Part shown: positions 1 to 12,954 of the stretch, piece after piece
How positions within the stretch are numbered: position 1 is the first letter of the stretch
Layout of the letters: each line of letters begins with the position of its first letter
From: Microplitis mediator
Lineage: Eukaryota; Arthropoda; Insecta; Hymenoptera; Braconidae
Assembly (NCBI RefSeq): GCF_029852145.1
Contig: NC_079976.1
Location: 11,134,104 to 11,198,103 of the forward strand
Direction: 5' to 3'
DNA length: 64,000 bases
Notes under the pieces: model-generated
Told to the model about the DNA's origin: nothing
Database searches by the model: none
The model's input: only the letters and a program-made list of their open reading frames with translations
Made by a program: the position numbers and the translations under genes

Positions 1-302
1 TTGTTCTGAGAAATTTTATTTTCTTTAACCAAAAAAATGCAATATTGCTACCAAAAAATGATGTATTTTGCTTCAAAAAAAATATCTCTTACTTTAAGAA
101 ATATAATTTCTTAAAACAAGTGAAAATTTCTTGATTTAAGCGTAAAAATATATTGACGTGAGAAAAAAATTTTGATTCAAGATAAAAATTTGAAGATAAT
201 TGTTTACTTGGGGCAAGTAAATTTTTATTTTCCGAATCGATCAAAAAAAATTTCCTGAATCAAGAATATTTTCCTTGATTCAAGTTAACTGTTTTTTCTG
301 TG
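1..302. repeat. Right part of an AT-rich array element
   Basis: The stretch is built from variants of CTTGATTCAAG and TTTCTTAA. It ends at CTGTG near 298-302, a terminus like those of other elements here. Bases 1-60 resemble 49635-49700, so this is an interspersed repeat cut by the window edge. No gene is visible. Confidence 0.5.
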
Positions 303-954
303 TACAAGCGAAGGACGCTCGTAATTATTTTCGCTTTCATTATCAATGTCGAAACATAAAAGAACTGCAACCTCACTATATACTAGTAATCTAATCCGCG
401 AGTTTTTATTACGACTTCACTCTGTGGAGTTTTTTTATAATTAACATTTTGCAAAACTCCTCTTCGGAATGAAATTCACTCCGAAGGAGAATTAATAATT
501 ATCTCTGAAAATAGAAAAAATTTTTGACAGTGTACACTGCGTTAAAAAATTTACATACGAAAACTAAAAATGTTTATTTTTAATCTAAAATAAATAGCCA
601 ATAAATTATCCACCACTAGGTGGGTAATTTTAAGACACTAATTAAACAACGTTCGTATATTCTAAATTGCTTTTTAACCAGGACCATTATTCTACACTCC
701 TACGTCAGAAGTAATTCGTCGTTGGTCCCAACCAACGACACCCAGATCTCTACCATTCTCTAGATACCTACCTATATATATATATATATATATATGTGGC
801 ACAGACGCCAAAGTAAATCATGGTGGATTTAAGTGGATTGTATAAACCCCTTGGGTCCAACGATGCATTACCGTTGTATGGCCATTGCGGGACATACAAT
901 CCACTGCAATGGTTTGCCTAAGAAATCTTCTGCAGTATCAATTAGATACTGCAG

Positions 955-956
<2 letters not shown>
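303..956. other. Unassigned AT-rich DNA
   Basis: No coding frame or recognised element. It contains a short inverted pair, ctcttcggaatgaa / ttcactccgaaggag (about 459-489), and a short TA run near 774-794. Confidence 0.4.

Positions 957-1024
<68 letters not shown>
957..1024. repeat. (TA)n microsatellite
   Basis: Uninterrupted AT dinucleotides for about 65 bp. The open frames crossing it, with repeated Ile-Tyr, are artefacts of the dinucleotide. Confidence 0.95.
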
Positions 1025-1027
<3 letters not shown>

Positions 1028-2297
1028 CTTGTGTAAATGTGTATGTGAATAAAAATAGAATACTGCATATATAAAAGAACTTACATGTGTTTAAAATATA
1101 TATAGGAAAGAAATAGACGAGATAAAAAAAAATATGTATCTTGATGGACATCATATATGTATTCAAGACTTTTAGTTTTAACATGGATTCAGTTTTAGAC
1201 AAGCATGTGCCACATGTGAAAAATTTTACTTACTAAGTTTTTCTTTACTAAGAAGTTAGAAAATATTGTTTTGTTTTTTTAATTTTTCAAGGTTTTTGAA
1301 AAGACTTGAAAACTAAGGATAAGGATAGACACTTGACGTCAGTGTAAGCTGAATATTTTATTTATTTTTTGTTTATTGGGGTTCAGTTGACGTATAAAAA
1401 ATTTATAAAAACTTTATTTTAGAATTTTTTAAAATTATTTTTTGGTCGGACTTCAAATTTTTTTTTTTTTTTTTTTTTTTAATGACATTCATTGTAATTA
1501 GGTTAAAATCAATGGAGACTTTTTTGTAGAGATTTAAATTACCTAGAGAATTGTATTCTTTAATTTTTCGCGTATTCTAAGTTGCTTGTCTAGAATTTTA
1601 ATTCAAAGCCGTGAAAAAATGAACCGATACTTTAGATAAATTTACTGCCATCTCTACAAGCTTCTAGCGTCTAAACTGTTAAACCTTGGTCACAAAGAGT
1701 TCGATAACTTTGTAGAAAACTAAATTTCGGATACAATTTTTTCTTACTACTATTGTCATATCTATACAGTAGATTCATCAAAATTTACATTTTAAGAATG
1801 AAAGAACCCTAAAAACCAAGTGAATTTTAATGTAGATTGAACTATTGATCACTTAAACCTTTTACACGAGATTATATTGTATAGAAGTGATAACTATTTA
1901 GATCAATCGTCTCTGTTTAATTAAAAAAAAAGTAAACCTCTTCTTCAAAGATTACAATTGTGAAGTCGTGACGATAATCAATAAAACAAGTGATACAAAA
2001 TTTTATTTCTCAGACATGACTATATTTATTTATGTATAATTAATATATTTAAAAACTTTTTTTTTCTTCTCCTAAACAGGTTCAAAAGTTTCATTTAGAT
2101 ATAAAAATACGCTTGTGAAAATTAGAGTTCTTAATATTAACATTAAGAGGTTCCGCATCGCACTTTTCTATTTTCCACAAGAATAAAATGGAAAAAATTT
2201 TTTTTGCGTCTTCTGATTTGTATAACGAACTAACTATGCGTCGTAGAAAAAATCTGCAGACATATTTTGGTAGGGAATTGAATGCTCTACAAAAAAT
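1025..2297. other. Unassigned AT-rich DNA
   Basis: Homopolymer T runs and AT-rich sequence; no supported gene. The frames at 2091-2430 on both strands overlap the start of a family A repeat and are not credible proteins. Confidence 0.4.
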
Positions 2298-3096
<799 letters not shown>

Positions 3097-3104
3097 TCTC
3101 TTAT

Positions 3105-3400
3105 CATTTTTTGATAAATCCATCTGTTGAAAAGTTATTGGAGCTGGAAGTCAAATTTATAGTTAGTAATTAGTAAATTTCGAGATCTTTTTACTTTTCC
3201 AGCGAAACTATCAGACTTATCCCGAAATGTTATAAAATCTTTTTTGTAGACAATTTTATTTCCTACAAATTATTTTGAATAAAGTTTTATCAAAATCCGC
3301 ATTGTTTTTTAGTTATTTTCATTTTAATGTCAAGCTCTTAAAAAAAATAGTATTCTGAGCGATTTCATCGATCTGATCGAATCTATATATAGTATTAAAA
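3105..3400. repeat. Fragment related to the 38 kb foldback element
   Basis: Landmarks such as ctcttatcatttttt, gaaactatcagacttatc and ttatttcctacaaattatt recur in the arms of the foldback at 37960-38975. It is an isolated, truncated relative with no coding capacity. Confidence 0.6.
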
Positions 3401-3994
3401 TTGAATTGTTTTGAATTATTTTGAATCATTTCTAATTGTTTTGAATCTTTTTTTTTAATGAGGGTACATAAATAAATAAGTAAAAAACAACAGTTGATAT
3501 TGAGCAGAGAAGAATCTGAGTAGTTTTATTTCAAAGTTAAAGCAAAGGTTCTTGGTGCATTACACGATATATATAGTAGGTTTCGGATGTACGAATACAT
3601 TCTTACTACTTGTCTCGTACAAACGTTCCAATCTTCACGGAATTTCTGGTATTTCTTCGAGAATGCTCAATGTATTGAAGATAAAGCGAGACGAGAATAG
3701 AAATAAGAACAAAGGAGTAAAAAAATAATTAAAAAAATATTAAAAATATATAGTAACACAGAATAAAAGTAAATACTCTAGGCAAAGTAAATTGTTGAGA
3801 TTCTTTTGGTATAAATAATATACAATGGACTATTTTATTCATGTATATACACGGAGAAAACGAATCTCGAAAATATTTTAATATTTAATATATTTCAATA
3901 TAATCTATATATTAATATAATATATTATATATATTTGAGTCGTTTAATTGCGTGAAATAAGTGATTTATTTGTGGTAAAGAAATGATCCAATTG
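3401..3994. other. Unassigned AT-rich DNA with one CACGG-type end
   Basis: A transposon-like terminus CACGGAGAAAACG begins at 3850, but no partner end with a matching target duplication was found. The outer flank 3940-3985 is inverted with respect to 4365-4410 (gtgatttatttgtggtaa / ttaccacaaataaatga), so the MITE at 3995 sits inside an older palindrome. Confidence 0.4.
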
Positions 3995-4257
3995 CACTGA
4001 TAGAAGAATTTCTTAGTATTTAAGAAATCATTTCTTAAATATCATTTTTTTATATTTAACAACTATTTTTTACTATTTAAGAAATAATTTTTTAATAGTT
4101 AAGAAATCATGTCTTAAGAAATGATTTCTTAACTATTAAGAAATAATTTCTTAAATAGTAAGAAATATTTGTTAAATACAAAAAAATGATGTTTAAGAAA
4201 TGATTTCTTATATACTAAGAAATCTTTTTTAAATGCTAAGAAATCCTTCTATCAGTG
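3995..4257. mobile_element. Palindromic MITE, CACTGATAG ends
   Basis: A 263 bp near-perfect palindrome with termini CACTGATAGAAG/CTTCTATCAGTG and a 2-bp TG duplication (3993-3994 and 4258-4259). The body is variants of TTAAGAAATNATTTCTTAA in both orientations. It has no coding capacity and is a member of the 2-bp-duplication class. Confidence 0.8.
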
Positions 4258-5740
4258 TGCTACAAATAAATAAAGGCTTCAAATATGTGTACAGTATCGT
4301 AAAATTTTAGGTTATTTGTCACAAATTTAATATCTTTACCACAAATATATCAATTACTTACCACAAATAAATGATATATTTCCGTCAAATTATAAAATTC
4401 TTCGAATCAACTGTCATATTTAGTTGTAACAAATATATTTATTTGTCATTAAGAAATATTTGAAAAAAAGCCACAATTAAATTGATATATTTGGGTTAAA
4501 TATTGCACACCTCGAAGAGGTATTGCACACCTCGAAGAGGTATTGCACACCTCGAAGAGGTAGTGCTCTACTGTCACCAAATTTTAAAACTGAGTTTCGG
4601 TCAACTTCAATCATCATCACTATTTTATATAGCACTTGATTAAAAAAAAAAAAAAGCACCAATAGCAAAAAGAAACTCCATTGAATAATTGTGACATAGT
4701 TATAAGTTTTTTTATTTAGACTGTTATTAAAAAAAAGTTAGTTGAAAAAAATTTTACTTGGACGTCAGTTGGTCTGTACGTATGTGAGCACGATATCTCT
4801 TGAAAGAGTTGATGAATAACTTTGATTTTTTTTTATTAGCTTCGGATTTTAATTCTTAGGTACCCTTTCGAATATCACTATTTTAAACCGTCACGTTCAT
4901 TAATAATTAAATAAAAACTCAAAACTAATGGTTTTAACTAATAACAAATTCGCCGTTTTTTCTCCACAAATAGATATATAGAGTTTTTAGTTCATTTGAA
5001 TTCCACGCTTCGCAAGCGCTATTTCTTTTTTTTTTGTTTTCATTTTTTTTAAATAAGTTAACTATTATTTTTTTAGTAAGTAAAGACAAATCGCGAGTAA
5101 CGTACCGTTAAAAAATATTTCGTGTCGATTAAACAGATACATTTTTTTTCAACTTATTTAAAAAAAACATTCGGATAAACAATTAATAAAAGTAAAATGA
5201 TTACATATCCATAATATTACATGAGCGTTCGAGGTGTGCACTTTTGGATTTTCCAAATTTTTCTTTTTTTCAGTGTATATTATTAGTTTTATTACTATAG
5301 TATACTTCATTTGTACTCTATGTTAATAAACAGTGATTTTTATAAAGAAAATATTATACTATTACTAAACACGGAGAAAAAAATATTGCGCTCATCACTC
5401 AACGGTATTGTGATATTCACTCTCCTCGGTTGGTTATAATTTGTATACGGAAAGTCTTGGTCTATCGGATCGTGATTATTGCAATCTAGGCAGATCCCGA
5501 AATCATAAGATCGTTTTGCTATAGTAACGATCCGTTTTGTTGGCAAATAGCCATAAAAAATTTGAGGTTAAAATAGATAAATTTTCAACTTTAACAGTGT
5601 CCCAGCGCAATTAAAAATAAAAATAATAATTGTACAATTCCGCGATCACAAAATTCAAAGTGGTGAATTGTGAGAGAGTGTGATCAGCAAATTTGTAAGC
5701 CACCTCAAGCTGAGTGGTAAGTCTAATTATGTTTAAACAA
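4258..5740. other. Unassigned AT-rich DNA with a short tandem repeat
   Basis: No credible gene. It contains the 20-bp triplicate at 4501-4560 and a solitary CACGGAG-type end near 5371. Short frames at 4477 and 5340 have no recognisable features. Confidence 0.4.
4501..4560. repeat. Perfect 3 x 20-bp tandem repeat
   Basis: Three identical copies of TATTGCACACCTCGAAGAGG, which itself contains the small palindrome CCTCGAAGAGG. The identity implies recent expansion or gene conversion. Confidence 0.95.
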
Positions 5741-6068
5741 TTTTATTCAACTCATGCGCGCTATTCACGTTTTATCATGCCTAAAATGCGAACCCTAAAT
5801 GGCCGTTTACCGACTGGTGAAAAATTATTTGTCAAAACGCAATAAAGATGTCTACTATCCCGGCCATTGTGACATAATGAAAATAAACGTAACTATTTTT
5901 CAAGCTCTTACTGAATATGGGGTAATTACGATTCCCTGTTGTTACCCATTGAGTAGCCAAGGTTATGATGCCGAATGTTTTTTTTTCACCATGTCACTAA
6001 ACAGCTATTGAGACTTCGCTTTTTAGGCGATTAATAAAACGTGAATAGCGCATATGAGTTGAATAAAA
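5741..6068. mobile_element. MITE with TIRs of about 35 bp
   Basis: The left end TTTTATTCAACTCATGCGCG and the following CTATTCACGTTTTAT are mirrored at the right end as aaaacgtgaatagcgc…gagttgaataaaa, with few mismatches. Size is about 328 bp. The 70-residue frame inside has no recognised domain and is probably fortuitous. No clear target duplication. Confidence 0.7.
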
Positions 6069-6085
6069 CTATGTGCGCAACATGG

Positions 6086-6217
6086 AGGGTAAGTCATAAT
6101 CCGTCACCCGCGATGTGTTTAGCACTCGTTTCCGGTGCGCAGTATGAACTCGCTTCACTCGTGCCTGCGCACTCGTGCTAAACGCATCGCGCTGACACAT
6201 TATGAATCACTTACCCT
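6086..6217. mobile_element. Short hairpin MITE
   Basis: AGGGTAAGTCATAAT… at 6086 pairs with …ATTATGAATCACTTACCCT at 6217. The interior (GATGTGTTTAGCACTCG / CGTGCTAAACGCATCGC) continues the stem, so nearly the whole 132 bp folds back on itself. It lies directly beside the 5741 MITE. Confidence 0.7.
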
Positions 6218-6359
6218 ACTAGTTATGCCAATAACTATTAATATATATATGTAAAAGCCGCATTATAATTTCATACAAGAATATACAGATTCTTTTCTTT
6301 TTTTTTTTTTAAACTATTGCTCTTATTTATACCTCTCACTCCAACATTCAATAGTCGTA

Positions 6360-7020
6360 GGGTACAGAAAGAGACAGACGTTAAGAACAGGGACTTCTCG
6401 AGGGCCCATATTTACCTACCTGCTTCCCTCTCGCTTTGAAATCCCGAACCTACCCCATAGCCACGCAGGTCAACGATCGGGATTCTCTTTCGTACTTCCG
6501 CTCGGTACGAAATAGACTTATTAAGTATTCAGGAAATATTGCCAATTACTAAACATTCTCTCACTAGCCACGTGACGGTCCTATTAGGCTCCTTGGTTGA
6601 GTTATAGAATAAGTATTGTGGATAATTTTCTACTAAATAATTAATTTATAAAAACCCTTCGCCCGTCGCCTTCACTCTCTCCGATCGTGACAGTAATTTG
6701 AAACGCCACTGAAATTGTGCAATTTTTACTATCTTGAGAACTAAATTTTTACTAAGATTTAGTAATTTTAATTATTCGAGTATGTCAATAAATATAAACT
6801 GCATTGGTAAACTTGACTCTATTTTTAGTGTAAATTAATATCTAATATAGTAAAATTGTACTATCAATTTAAGTAAACTTGACTTTATTAGAATGAAATT
6901 AAACTTTTATTAGTTTTTCAGCTTTTTAGTATTATTGTTATTATTTATGGCATGTGTATCAGTGTTGGTATTGTTACGTTCTGGCTTGAATTAGATTTAA
7001 ATAAAAATTTCGGAAATTTT
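6360..7020 (+). promoter_or_regulatory. Possible LTR or host promoter region
   Basis: GC is higher than the surroundings. TATAAAA at 6647-6653 is followed about 24 bp later by TTCACTC, an arthropod-type initiator. An AATAAA lies near 6787. TATA, Inr and poly(A) signal in this order would fit an LTR, but no paired repeat or TG/CA boundary was found, so a host promoter remains possible. Confidence 0.35.
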
Positions 7021-7024
7021 TTTT

Positions 7025-7419
7025 TTGGAGTCTCGAATTATTTATTCTAGCTCAATTTTTTCTCCAAGCTCATGTGTTGCTGAGCCATCGGGCTCTGGTG
7101 GGTTGATCAAACAACTGGAATTGCTTGCCCTTACGGAGGAACCGGGCATTCAAAGCTCGTCCTGCTCAGAGGAGGATTCAAGGGAATACCCGGCCTTCTG
7201 GAACGGCATCAGCAAGGGTTGGCAGTTGGATCCTGTAGACGTTCCATCTGTACGTCCACCCAGCGGAAGCATCCCGTTCCACGACCCTCGCTACGGGTAC
7301 TACTCAGAGGCCTACTTCAAGGCCACCGGCAGGGACGAGTGCGTATTGGCAGAGGCAAAGAAGTTACTGAAGATAGGGATTATTTGGGCCGAACTATGGG
7401 GCCCATAATCTCTACCATG
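7025..7419 (+). CDS. Unrecognised GC-richer open frame with a splice-donor-like end
   Basis: A 127-residue frame (stop near 7408) has a composition unlike the surrounding AT-rich DNA: an acidic/serine stretch, then an aromatic and proline-rich segment (…HDPRYGYYSEAYFK…). I recognise no family. At 7420 the sequence TACCATG/GTAAGTC resembles a 5' splice donor, so this could be an exon of a host gene or of a retroelement gag. No strong start context is visible because a T run precedes it. It may continue a transcript from the promoter-like segment upstream. Confidence 0.3.
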
Positions 7420-7420
7420 G

Positions 7421-8163
7421 TAAGTCATTAGAATTTACTCCTTAAAATAAAGGAAGGTTAACAGCTGACGCACCTGGGGTCTATCAATGCCCTAAGGACG
7501 TCAACCTGGTAGTTTTTAATTATTCTGTCTCACAAGTAGAGAAGCCACACGGAAAAAAAATTCTTGCAATTTTCACGATATTTTTATCGTACTTTTTATT
7601 GTATAAAATTGTGACGCTGGACCAGACTCTCCAAATAATAGTTTTTACTATGTACCATCGTAAATTCTATTTGATAAATATTACTACCAAAAATACTACC
7701 AAAAACATTATGATGACCAATACTATAGAGCAAACTATACAAGTCTGGTTCATAAAGTTTACAATACGAGAATCGTAAAATTGAACAGTTGATAATGTAG
7801 AATTTCCGCCCCTACGAACGAAAAAGAGAAGGTCTGTGACTGATGCAGTCAGAGAGAAAATAGAGAAAGAGAAGAATTGAAGGAAGATTGTTGAGGACAC
7901 GTGACGTCATTTCATCATTCTAGGATTTCACGTCATGGCTCTTGACCAGATTTTCAAATGAGTATGAGGTGGAATTGTTATAAATTAAAACAGGCATGAA
8001 TATAAACACTTGTGAGAAGCGTAAATGGCAGTGCCATCTCGTACGGAAAAGCCGAATCCCAATATCACTGGTCACTCATATGTACACTAGCGCTATGCAC
8101 GACAAATACTACTAACATCAATTTAGAAATAATCCTGTTCGAGTATCGTAAAATTTGTTACTT
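7421..8163. other. Unassigned DNA
   Basis: It holds a solitary CACGGAAAAAAAA end near 7549 and scattered short inverted repeats. The frames at 7667 (minus) and 8012 (plus) show no domain; the latter runs into the MITE at 8164. Confidence 0.35.
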
Positions 8164-8278
8164 CCCTGGTGAAAATTTTTCGGACTTCTGTCTGAAAAAG
8201 TCAGTTCTAGAGTTCTCAAGACTTTTTCAGAGTTCTAAAGACTTTTTCGGACAAAAGTCCGAAAAATTTTCACCAGGG
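8164..8278. mobile_element. 115-bp MITE, CCCTGGTG ends
   Basis: Perfect 17-bp termini (CCCTGGTGAAAATTTTT… and its mirror), with CGGACTT/AAGTCCG continuing. It is flanked by a 2-bp TT duplication (8162-8163, 8279-8280). The centre repeats AGACTTTTTC/GAAAAAGT. A minimal member of the CCC…GGG class. Confidence 0.85.
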
Positions 8279-10454
8279 TTGTCTTGTTTTGTAAGCTTTA
8301 TTCTAGGTTGTTAGTAGAATGAATTCTATGACAAGTCTTTAGAGTGTAACTAACCTTCAAATATACCTTGCTGTTAACTCTTTTTCCACGCGTATGATAA
8401 GATTTGTTCTAAGCTTGGATTCTAAACTTAAAACTACCTTATCTGCTAACATTACTCCAAGCGTACATTGAAAACTGAAGTTTGAGGTTAATTAGGAGTT
8501 TGTGTTATTGTTTATAAGTGATAAATAAGTTCAATTTTATTTGCAACATATATAAAGAAAAATATTTACTAAGCAAGTAAGTTTTGATTTTTTTTTTTTT
8601 AATTTATTGAATCACAAGTTTTTAATGCTCATAATAAAAAAATTTGAATTTTTTAGAACATCCTGACTCTCTTAAGTTAAATTAGTAAAAATGTTACTGA
8701 TTTTTTCAGTAGTTACAAAATTTACTGAAAGATCAGTAGCTTTGAATAAATTTACTGACTAATCAGTGAATTTAGCTTCACGGCAGTAAAGAGTGCCATC
8801 TACTTGGAAGCTTGTTTGTTAGACAGAGGTTGATTGCAAGTTATAATCAAAGTTTGTTATTTATATTGCACTATTATTAGGGTAAGTTTAAAATATTTCA
8901 ACAAACAAAAGTTAATTTATAATTTATATATTAATAAAACTTATATATTTTTCTCTATTCAATGTGACTAGAATAATTCTCAAATGTATTTGTAGTTAAT
9001 TCACATCTAAGGTAATGCATAACCTCAAATCGTCTTATTAATTATTTTATGTTTTTAAATAAATATTATTATTATTTTCAGATAAATGTTTACAACTATT
9101 TTCAATGGAAAATTACTACAATTTAACAGACAATTACTTGATGATATTGAAATGGAAGACTTATCAAATGAATTTTACTTTCAGTATGTGATTCAGTAAA
9201 TGAATCAATAATATTTTACTGATTTGCAATGACATACTTGGGACTATTTACATCAGTAAGTATTCACTGATTCAGATTTAGAGAGTACATTACAAGCATA
9301 AAACTCGTTACGTTATAAATTAGATTGTTAAAACGATGAATGACAACCATAAAAGAATATTTACTGTTTTATATTTCTAAAATATATATAACACTATACA
9401 TTTAATGCCCAATATCTGATGTTTGTGTACAAAAAAAAAAAAATAATAAAAAATTTTTCTCTGTAAACATGTTTTCAAATTTAAATTACCAAATCTATTC
9501 TAGCTAAGAATAAGATATATTTTTAACCTTATAGTAAGCTAAATTGTCACTGTTTATGCAAGCTAGAACTGCAAGCTTTATGTTAGCGATCCAAAGCGTT
9601 ACCAACTGACCTTGTGTTAACCATAGTTTGTTAGCTAATGTTAGGCTAAAACTGATAAAATTAGCTTAATGCAAGCTTAATTAATTCCATTGATTACTTT
9701 CTACCTGGGAATAATTTTATGGTCTCCTTTGTCTATGTTCACAAACATGTGTTTTTTTATCGTGCGCTGTTGCCAGTTTTTAATGGCGGATTATATCATT
9801 AGCATAAATTAAAGAATATTTTGAAACATTATTTGTCCCTTTGTCTATTCTAATAATATTTTTTTTATAACTGCTGCCTTTAAAGTTCAATATTCGAGCG
9901 TCGTGTGGCGCGAGTAAAATAGGTCTTTCTCTCGATAACTCGACGAAACTATAGAACGATGTCGAAAAATCAGCTGTTGGACTTTTCAGCATGATTTTAC
10001 TGTGCTGAAAAGTAATTGCCTATAGGAAATGTATACAAATTACCAAGCAACCGTCGTTCACTCGAGTTAGAAAAAGATAGTGATACTTTTTTCTCCATAT
10101 ACTCCTACTGTCGCATTTATCCTGAAATTCGCACATGCGCAGATAGAAAGACGACAATTGGAAACCTGCATAGTGATCATATGTTTCTTATTCTTATTGA
10201 ATATCATAACTTGTGTGTTTGTATTGTGAAAATAATATTATTATCATATTAAAAATCGTTCATTAAAAATTTTTACATTATTAAAAACAGTCACAGATTT
10301 TAATTAATAAAATTAATAAACTAATTGATAGAATTCAATTGAAAAATAAAACATGAATAGATTGTTATTATTTACACTTGTACAATTGTTTATATTTAGA
10401 AGGTAATTTTTTATTCTTTAAATGATTGAATTCCTCTCGATTAAACTTTAAAGG
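8279..10454. other. Unassigned; includes two degenerate motif arrays
   Basis: Between about 8690 and 9290 the motif ACTGA(A/T)TCAGT/CAGTAAAT recurs in both orientations, like the arms of the array elements below, but I could not fix its ends. Around 9540-9680 variants of GTTAGCTAA and AAGCTT recur. A small hairpin (ctgttggacttttcagcatg…tgctgaaaagt) lies near 9970-10012. No supported gene. Confidence 0.4.
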
Positions 10455-10725
10455 CAGTCGTTATAAAAAATATTGTTCGATACAAAGGATTAAAAAGAGG
10501 GATACGGTATGCATGTATTGTCAACACTCGTCTAGGGATATGTTACATTCACAACGAGAACTCGTACCTACATCTCTCTCGCACTCGCTTCGCTCGTGCG
10601 AGAAAGATGTATGTACTCGTTCTCGTTGAGAATGCGGCATAACCCAAGACTTGTGTCGCCAATCCAAGCATGCCGCAAACCCTCTTTTTAATCCTACGTA
10701 TCGAAAATAGCTATTTTATAAAGTT
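10455..10725. mobile_element. Foldback element with a long inner hairpin
   Basis: The outer arms TTCGATAC…GGATTAAAAAGAGGG and CCCTCTTTTTAATCC…GTATCGAA are inverted copies. The inner stretch at about 10552-10630 forms a stem of about 35 bp around tcgcttcgctc. A 67-residue frame crossing it is a by-product of the palindrome. Confidence 0.7.
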
Positions 10726-10886
10726 GAAACGTAAAAAGTTATAGTTTCCCATAAGACTATGTTAGAATTTTGATTTTTCATCGTTAATAACTTTCAAATG
10801 ATCGATAACATACACTGAAATTTTCAAGAACCACAATTATTGATTCATTCTTACCGAAAATATAAAATTTGAATATTTATCTAATA

Positions 10887-11359
10887 CAGTAGAAACTCTG
10901 TAAGTCGAACCTCGATAAGTCGAAAACCTCCTAAACTCAAAGAAATGTTTCATCCCCTTCCCTCCAAGCCCCAAAACCTTCGTTGCTCGAAATTTCTACC
11001 CTCTATAAGTCGAACTAATTAGTGAGTGCCTACAAGCTATTTCTGTACATTTTTACCCTCCATAACTCGAATACATACACTTGGTCCTCTTTATCTCGAA
11101 TTTAAAATTATTACCGTATGTAAGTATCTTATTGGGATTACCAGTTCTACGAAATGGCAATGGAATTTATAGCTGACATCAGGGTTTCTGTTGGCGATTG
11201 TAAAATTATCATACCTTTAGACTTAGTTAGGATTCACTGCAATACACATCAATTTCGACGGCTCCTGCTGCCTAACTCGAAATCCTCTGTAACTCGAAAA
11301 CTCTATAACTCGAATTTTTTTACCTCTCCCTTGGAGTTCGAGTTATAGAGGTTCTACTG
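10887..11359. mobile_element. pogo/Tigger-like MITE
   Basis: The termini CAGTAGAAACTCTGTAAGTCG and CGAGTTATAGAGGTTCTACTG are inverted repeats flanked by TA. CAGT…ACTG ends with a TA duplication and repeated TATAACTCGAA motifs are typical of the pogo branch of Tc1/mariner. At 473 bp it has no transposase and would need one in trans. Confidence 0.85.
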
Positions 11360-12103
11360 TAGTAAGCCTCACACAAGAACGTTCTTTCAAGGCGTATAAT
11401 GAAATGTATTACGCAATGTTTAGTAATAATTTAATATGCTCTTTACAAAAATTTCTGTTCTCTTAATAAAGAATACGAATAAATTATTAATAATATAGCA
11501 ATTTTTCGAATAAACATGTAGTATTAATTACCGTTTTGGAATTTTGACTATACATTAAGCAATAAATAGTGAAAATCATGCATTTATTGATCTGTATTAG
11601 TATTTCTTATTAAAATATATTAAATATTAGAATATTTTCGAGACTCGTTTTCTCCGTGTGGAGTATATATATTTTATTTATAAGTGATTTATATACGCTC
11701 ATAATAAATGAAATAATTGTATAACATCCGTTTTCTACCGTTTTTACACTTTACATATTTACATTAAATAGTCTTTAGGCTATATTGCAAGTAATTCGAG
11801 TCCCTATATTTCTTGGGTAAATATTTCACTATATTTCTAGAAAATTACTCTAAACATTTTCGGACTATCTCTCCTGGCTATTTTTTTTTCTCTTTTTTTA
11901 TTTCATACCTCATTATAGCTGTCGTTCCTCACCTCTTTTTTTTCATACATTTGCAATTGTGGAGCGTGTTAGTGGGAAAGATTGCAGACAGGTGGCAGTC
12001 TGGCAGCTATATGGAACGAACCTCAAAGAGCAATGCATTATATCAACTTGTGAAAAATAATTCATTTGCTAACTGTAGGATTCGAACCTGAGCCTGACAA
12101 GTA
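11360..12103. other. Unassigned DNA with a B-box fragment
   Basis: A CACGG-type end in reverse lies at 11641-11658. The segment 12067-12103 on the minus strand contains a perfect B-box-like GGTTCGAATCC but no matching A-box, so it is at best the 3' half of a tRNA-like sequence, cut by the CACGGAG end at about 12104. The 92-residue frame here is not credible. Confidence 0.4.
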
Positions 12104-12720
12104 CACGGAGAAAAAATCTGATAATATTTGTTATTTTTTAAATGAAAATTACTATTTCGTCGAGGTGAACTTGAAACGATCCAAAAATACAGAAATTTTC
12201 CTTTAAATGAGTAAAAATTACTATGAGTAAAATTACACTCAGACTGCTATTGATTTTTTACTAATCCAGATTTTAAAAACTCTCTCCTTGTGTGTAATAA
12301 TGAATTTTTTTTTTCCAACGATACACATATATCTCAACTGTCAACTTAAATCCACCAATTTTTTTTTGACCACTGTGGGGTTCAAACCCAAGTCTTGTGA
12401 GTATTCCAGTTGGGGATCAAGCATGTTAACTACTGGGCTACAAGTACGATTTCAATACCTTAAGGTGTATAATACCAAATATAAATAAGATGTACTGCAC
12501 TCGATATTATATCTCACGTATTAAAAGTTACAATGGCAAATAGTAATTTTTATCCACTAAGTAGCAATTTACAATTTCAATAAATTAATCATTTTTGCTA
12601 GATTAATATAAAAATAACTTGAGTCATGAGTGATTTTTCTGTTGTTTTCAAATAAAAATCACTTTATACTCTATACAAATATTTTTTATTTTATCGGCTG
12701 AATTTTATAGAATGGATAAA
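12104..12720. mobile_element. Motif-array element with a tRNA-like core (left end only)
   Basis: It begins CACGGAGAAAAAATC. The motif TAGTAATTTTTA recurs in both orientations (about 12160, 12220 and 12540), and a tRNA-like core sits at 12370-12448, near the middle. The right end and target duplication were not resolved, so its limit is approximate. Confidence 0.45.
12370..12448 (-). other. tRNA-like Pol III core (relic)
   Basis: Read on the minus strand it has an A-box-like GTAGCCCAGTAGTTAA and a perfect B-box GGGTTTGAACCCC, with a class II-length middle. The acceptor arms do not pair, so it is not a working tRNA. It could still bind TFIIIC. Confidence 0.6.
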
Positions 12721-12749
12721 AATAAATATGTTTTATAGTAATTTATTGT

Positions 12750-12950
12750 ACTATCACACGAGTCCGCCGAAGGCGGGTGAAGCTCGATATAGATTATACG
12801 AATGTCTCGCCCGAGAGATTACGAAGGTAGTAGGGCTTATTGAGCCTTACATGCCACACTTTTAAGAGCAATTTAAATTCAAACTTTTACCCGCCACCAT
12901 CTCTAGTGGCGTCCTCCTGCGTTCTTCTTCGTCATTATACGTTTAAAGTT
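12750..12950. repeat. DIRS-associated terminal repeat, solo copy
   Basis: It matches 25805-25975 in reverse (ctccgcctgcgttcttcttcg-like and attacgaaggtagtagggc segments). The end at 17490-17620 shares tctcgccc and acaaaggtag. This suggests an element end that also occurs alone. Confidence 0.6.
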
Positions 12951-12954
12951 GTGC

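Noticed and set aside
833..1202. Open frames rich in Ile-Tyr on both strands
   Set aside because: They are produced by the (TA)n tract and have no conserved features.
3848..11660. A single 7.8-kb transposon between the CACGGAGAAAACG end (3850) and its mirror (11658)
   Set aside because: The ends match for about 45 bp, but the flanking dinucleotides (TA and TG) differ and there is no transposase. Two separate copies are more likely.
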